Assembly (NCBI GenBank): GCA_002470695.1
Contig: DKNM01000070.1
Span: forward strand, 1 to 52,046
Direction of reading: 5' to 3'
Origin: Candidatus Neomicrothrix sp. UBA7388
Lineage (GTDB): Bacteria; Actinomycetota; Acidimicrobiia; Acidimicrobiales; Poriferisodalaceae
DNA length: 52,046 nt
Shown here one piece after another: positions 51,432 through 52,046 of this stretch. Within the stretch, counting starts at the first letter, position 1. Every line of letters begins with the position of its first letter. The notes under the pieces were generated by a model, which made no database searches, was not told where the DNA came from, and saw nothing but the letters and a program-made list of their open reading frames with translations. A program made the translations under genes and the position numbers.

Positions 51432-52046
51432 TCAGCCATGAACAGACATTGAAGAATCAGGATTAATTTGGCGAGTTCGACGGAAGTTACCCATATCGAT
51501 TTGTAACGACGTGTGAGGACCGGTAACAACGAGCGGCTCGGAATCGTGATCGAGACCACCTTCGACTGCTTCGACTAGCTCTGACATGCAAAATCCAGCT
51601 ACTGCCGCATTCTTAAACTGATTTCCACTCGTTCCTATCGCAACGTAGAAGCCGTTTATACATGTTCGGTCATATATGGGAATCCAGTCATCTGAAACGT
51701 CGTATACACCGACTACCCCTTTCTTGCGATGAGGGACACCTACCGCTGGGATACGCCGATTGAGTCGCAAAACCTGCGCTTCCCATTGAGCCGGATCGAT
51801 CTCGCTTTCGTGATCGGCGTCAACCCAAACAAGAGGGTCGCAATCTGGTTCTGTACTTCCAACCAAAATATTTTTGCCGACATCAGGCCTAACGTAAATG
51901 CCGTTGTCATCATCGGCAATGGTTACTCCCCTTTGATCGACTTCAAGTTCCCTAGGTGCGGGCACATGATGCACTTCTTGTCGAAGAGGCGATGTGTTGA
52001 TGGTCATATCGTCGAGTGCTCCGGCCATTTGGTTAATAGCGCGGCT
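51432..52046 (-). CDS. FAD-dependent amine/amino acid oxidoreductase, C-terminal part (partial)
   Basis: The frame is open from the stop at 51432 to the right edge, so the N-terminus with the FAD-binding Rossmann fold is outside the window. The visible 205 residues match the C-terminal domain of DAO-type enzymes (sarcosine, glycine or D-amino acid oxidases): NGIYVRPDVGKNILVGSTEP, then INGFYVAIGTSGNQFKNAAVAG with the flavin-contacting GxSGxxFK pattern. An internal ATG at 52028 is not the start. It is convergent with the Nudix gene. Substrate is unknown. Confidence 0.85.
   Translation of the reverse strand, partial: SRAINQMAGALDDMTINTSPLRQEVHHVPAPRELEVDQRGVTIADDDNGIYVRPDVGKNILVGSTEPDCDPLVWVDADHESEIDPAQWEAQVLRLNRRIPAVGVPHRKKGVVGVYDVSDDWIPIYDRTCINGFYVAIGTSGNQFKNAAVAGFCMSELVEAVEGGLDHDSEPLVVTGPHTSLQIDMGNFRRTRQINPDSSMSVHG

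Noticed and set aside
1..52046. tRNA genes, CRISPR repeats, insertion sequences, prophage or toxin-antitoxin genes
   Set aside because: A read of both strands showed no cloverleaf with a GTTCRA arm, no regular spacer arrays, and no transposase or integrase motifs. A tRNAscan-SE or ISfinder run would settle it.

Overview
The window looks like a chromosomal segment of an actinobacterium, most likely a marine-type member of the Acidimicrobiia with a compact genome. This is an inference from gene content. The left 17 kb keeps the actinobacterial gene order (HIT hydrolase, pgsA, PatA-like acyltransferase, pimA, pdxS, pdxT, yebC, ruvC-ruvA-ruvB, queA, tgt, yajC, secD, secF, apt). There is also an F420-dependent NADP reductase, an InhA-type enoyl reductase and a single-chain acyl-CoA carboxylase. 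Base composition is about half GC by eye, and many neighbouring genes overlap by 4 bases. No tRNA, rRNA, CRISPR array, insertion sequence or phage gene was found.

1 to 17.5 kb (almost all minus strand) is housekeeping: protein export (yajC-secD-secF), queuosine tRNA modification (queA, tgt), Holliday junction resolution (ruvCAB), vitamin B6 synthesis (pdxST), phosphatidylinositol and phosphatidylinositol mannoside synthesis (pgsA, acyltransferase, pimA), and cofactor F420 reduction. Two proteins here have family-defining residues missing: Tgt lacks its zinc-binding cysteines, and an M48-like membrane protein lacks the HExxH zinc site.

17.6 to 33.7 kb is mixed: an InhA-like enoyl reductase, two CNNM/CBS membrane proteins, a heterodimeric ABC exporter with one degenerate ATP site, a stand-alone ABC ATPase, a methyltransferase, thioesterases, a deacetylase, an acyl-CoA dehydrogenase, a HAD phosphatase, an SDR, dephospho-CoA kinase and a TIGR03084-type protein.

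33.8 to 45.6 kb is acyl-CoA metabolism: acetoacetate-CoA ligase, a DMT-family exporter, enoyl-CoA hydratase, a SnoaL-like protein, a dienelactone hydrolase, a MaoC-like hotdog protein, a 1127-residue carboxylase carrying biotin carboxylase, biotin carrier and carboxyltransferase on one chain, and an 817-residue tandem CoA-transferase whose first half appears to lack the catalytic aspartate.

45.6 to 52 kb holds two adjacent PuuE-like deacetylase-fold proteins facing a flavin monooxygenase, YqeY and a TauD-type dioxygenase. Next come a 0.5 kb gene-free stretch with a probable small structured RNA and an intrinsic terminator, a Nudix hydrolase, and the C-terminal part of an FAD amine oxidase cut by the right edge. 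The 36.7 to 50.2 kb block is the best candidate for undescribed catabolism, though its substrates cannot be read from the sequence.
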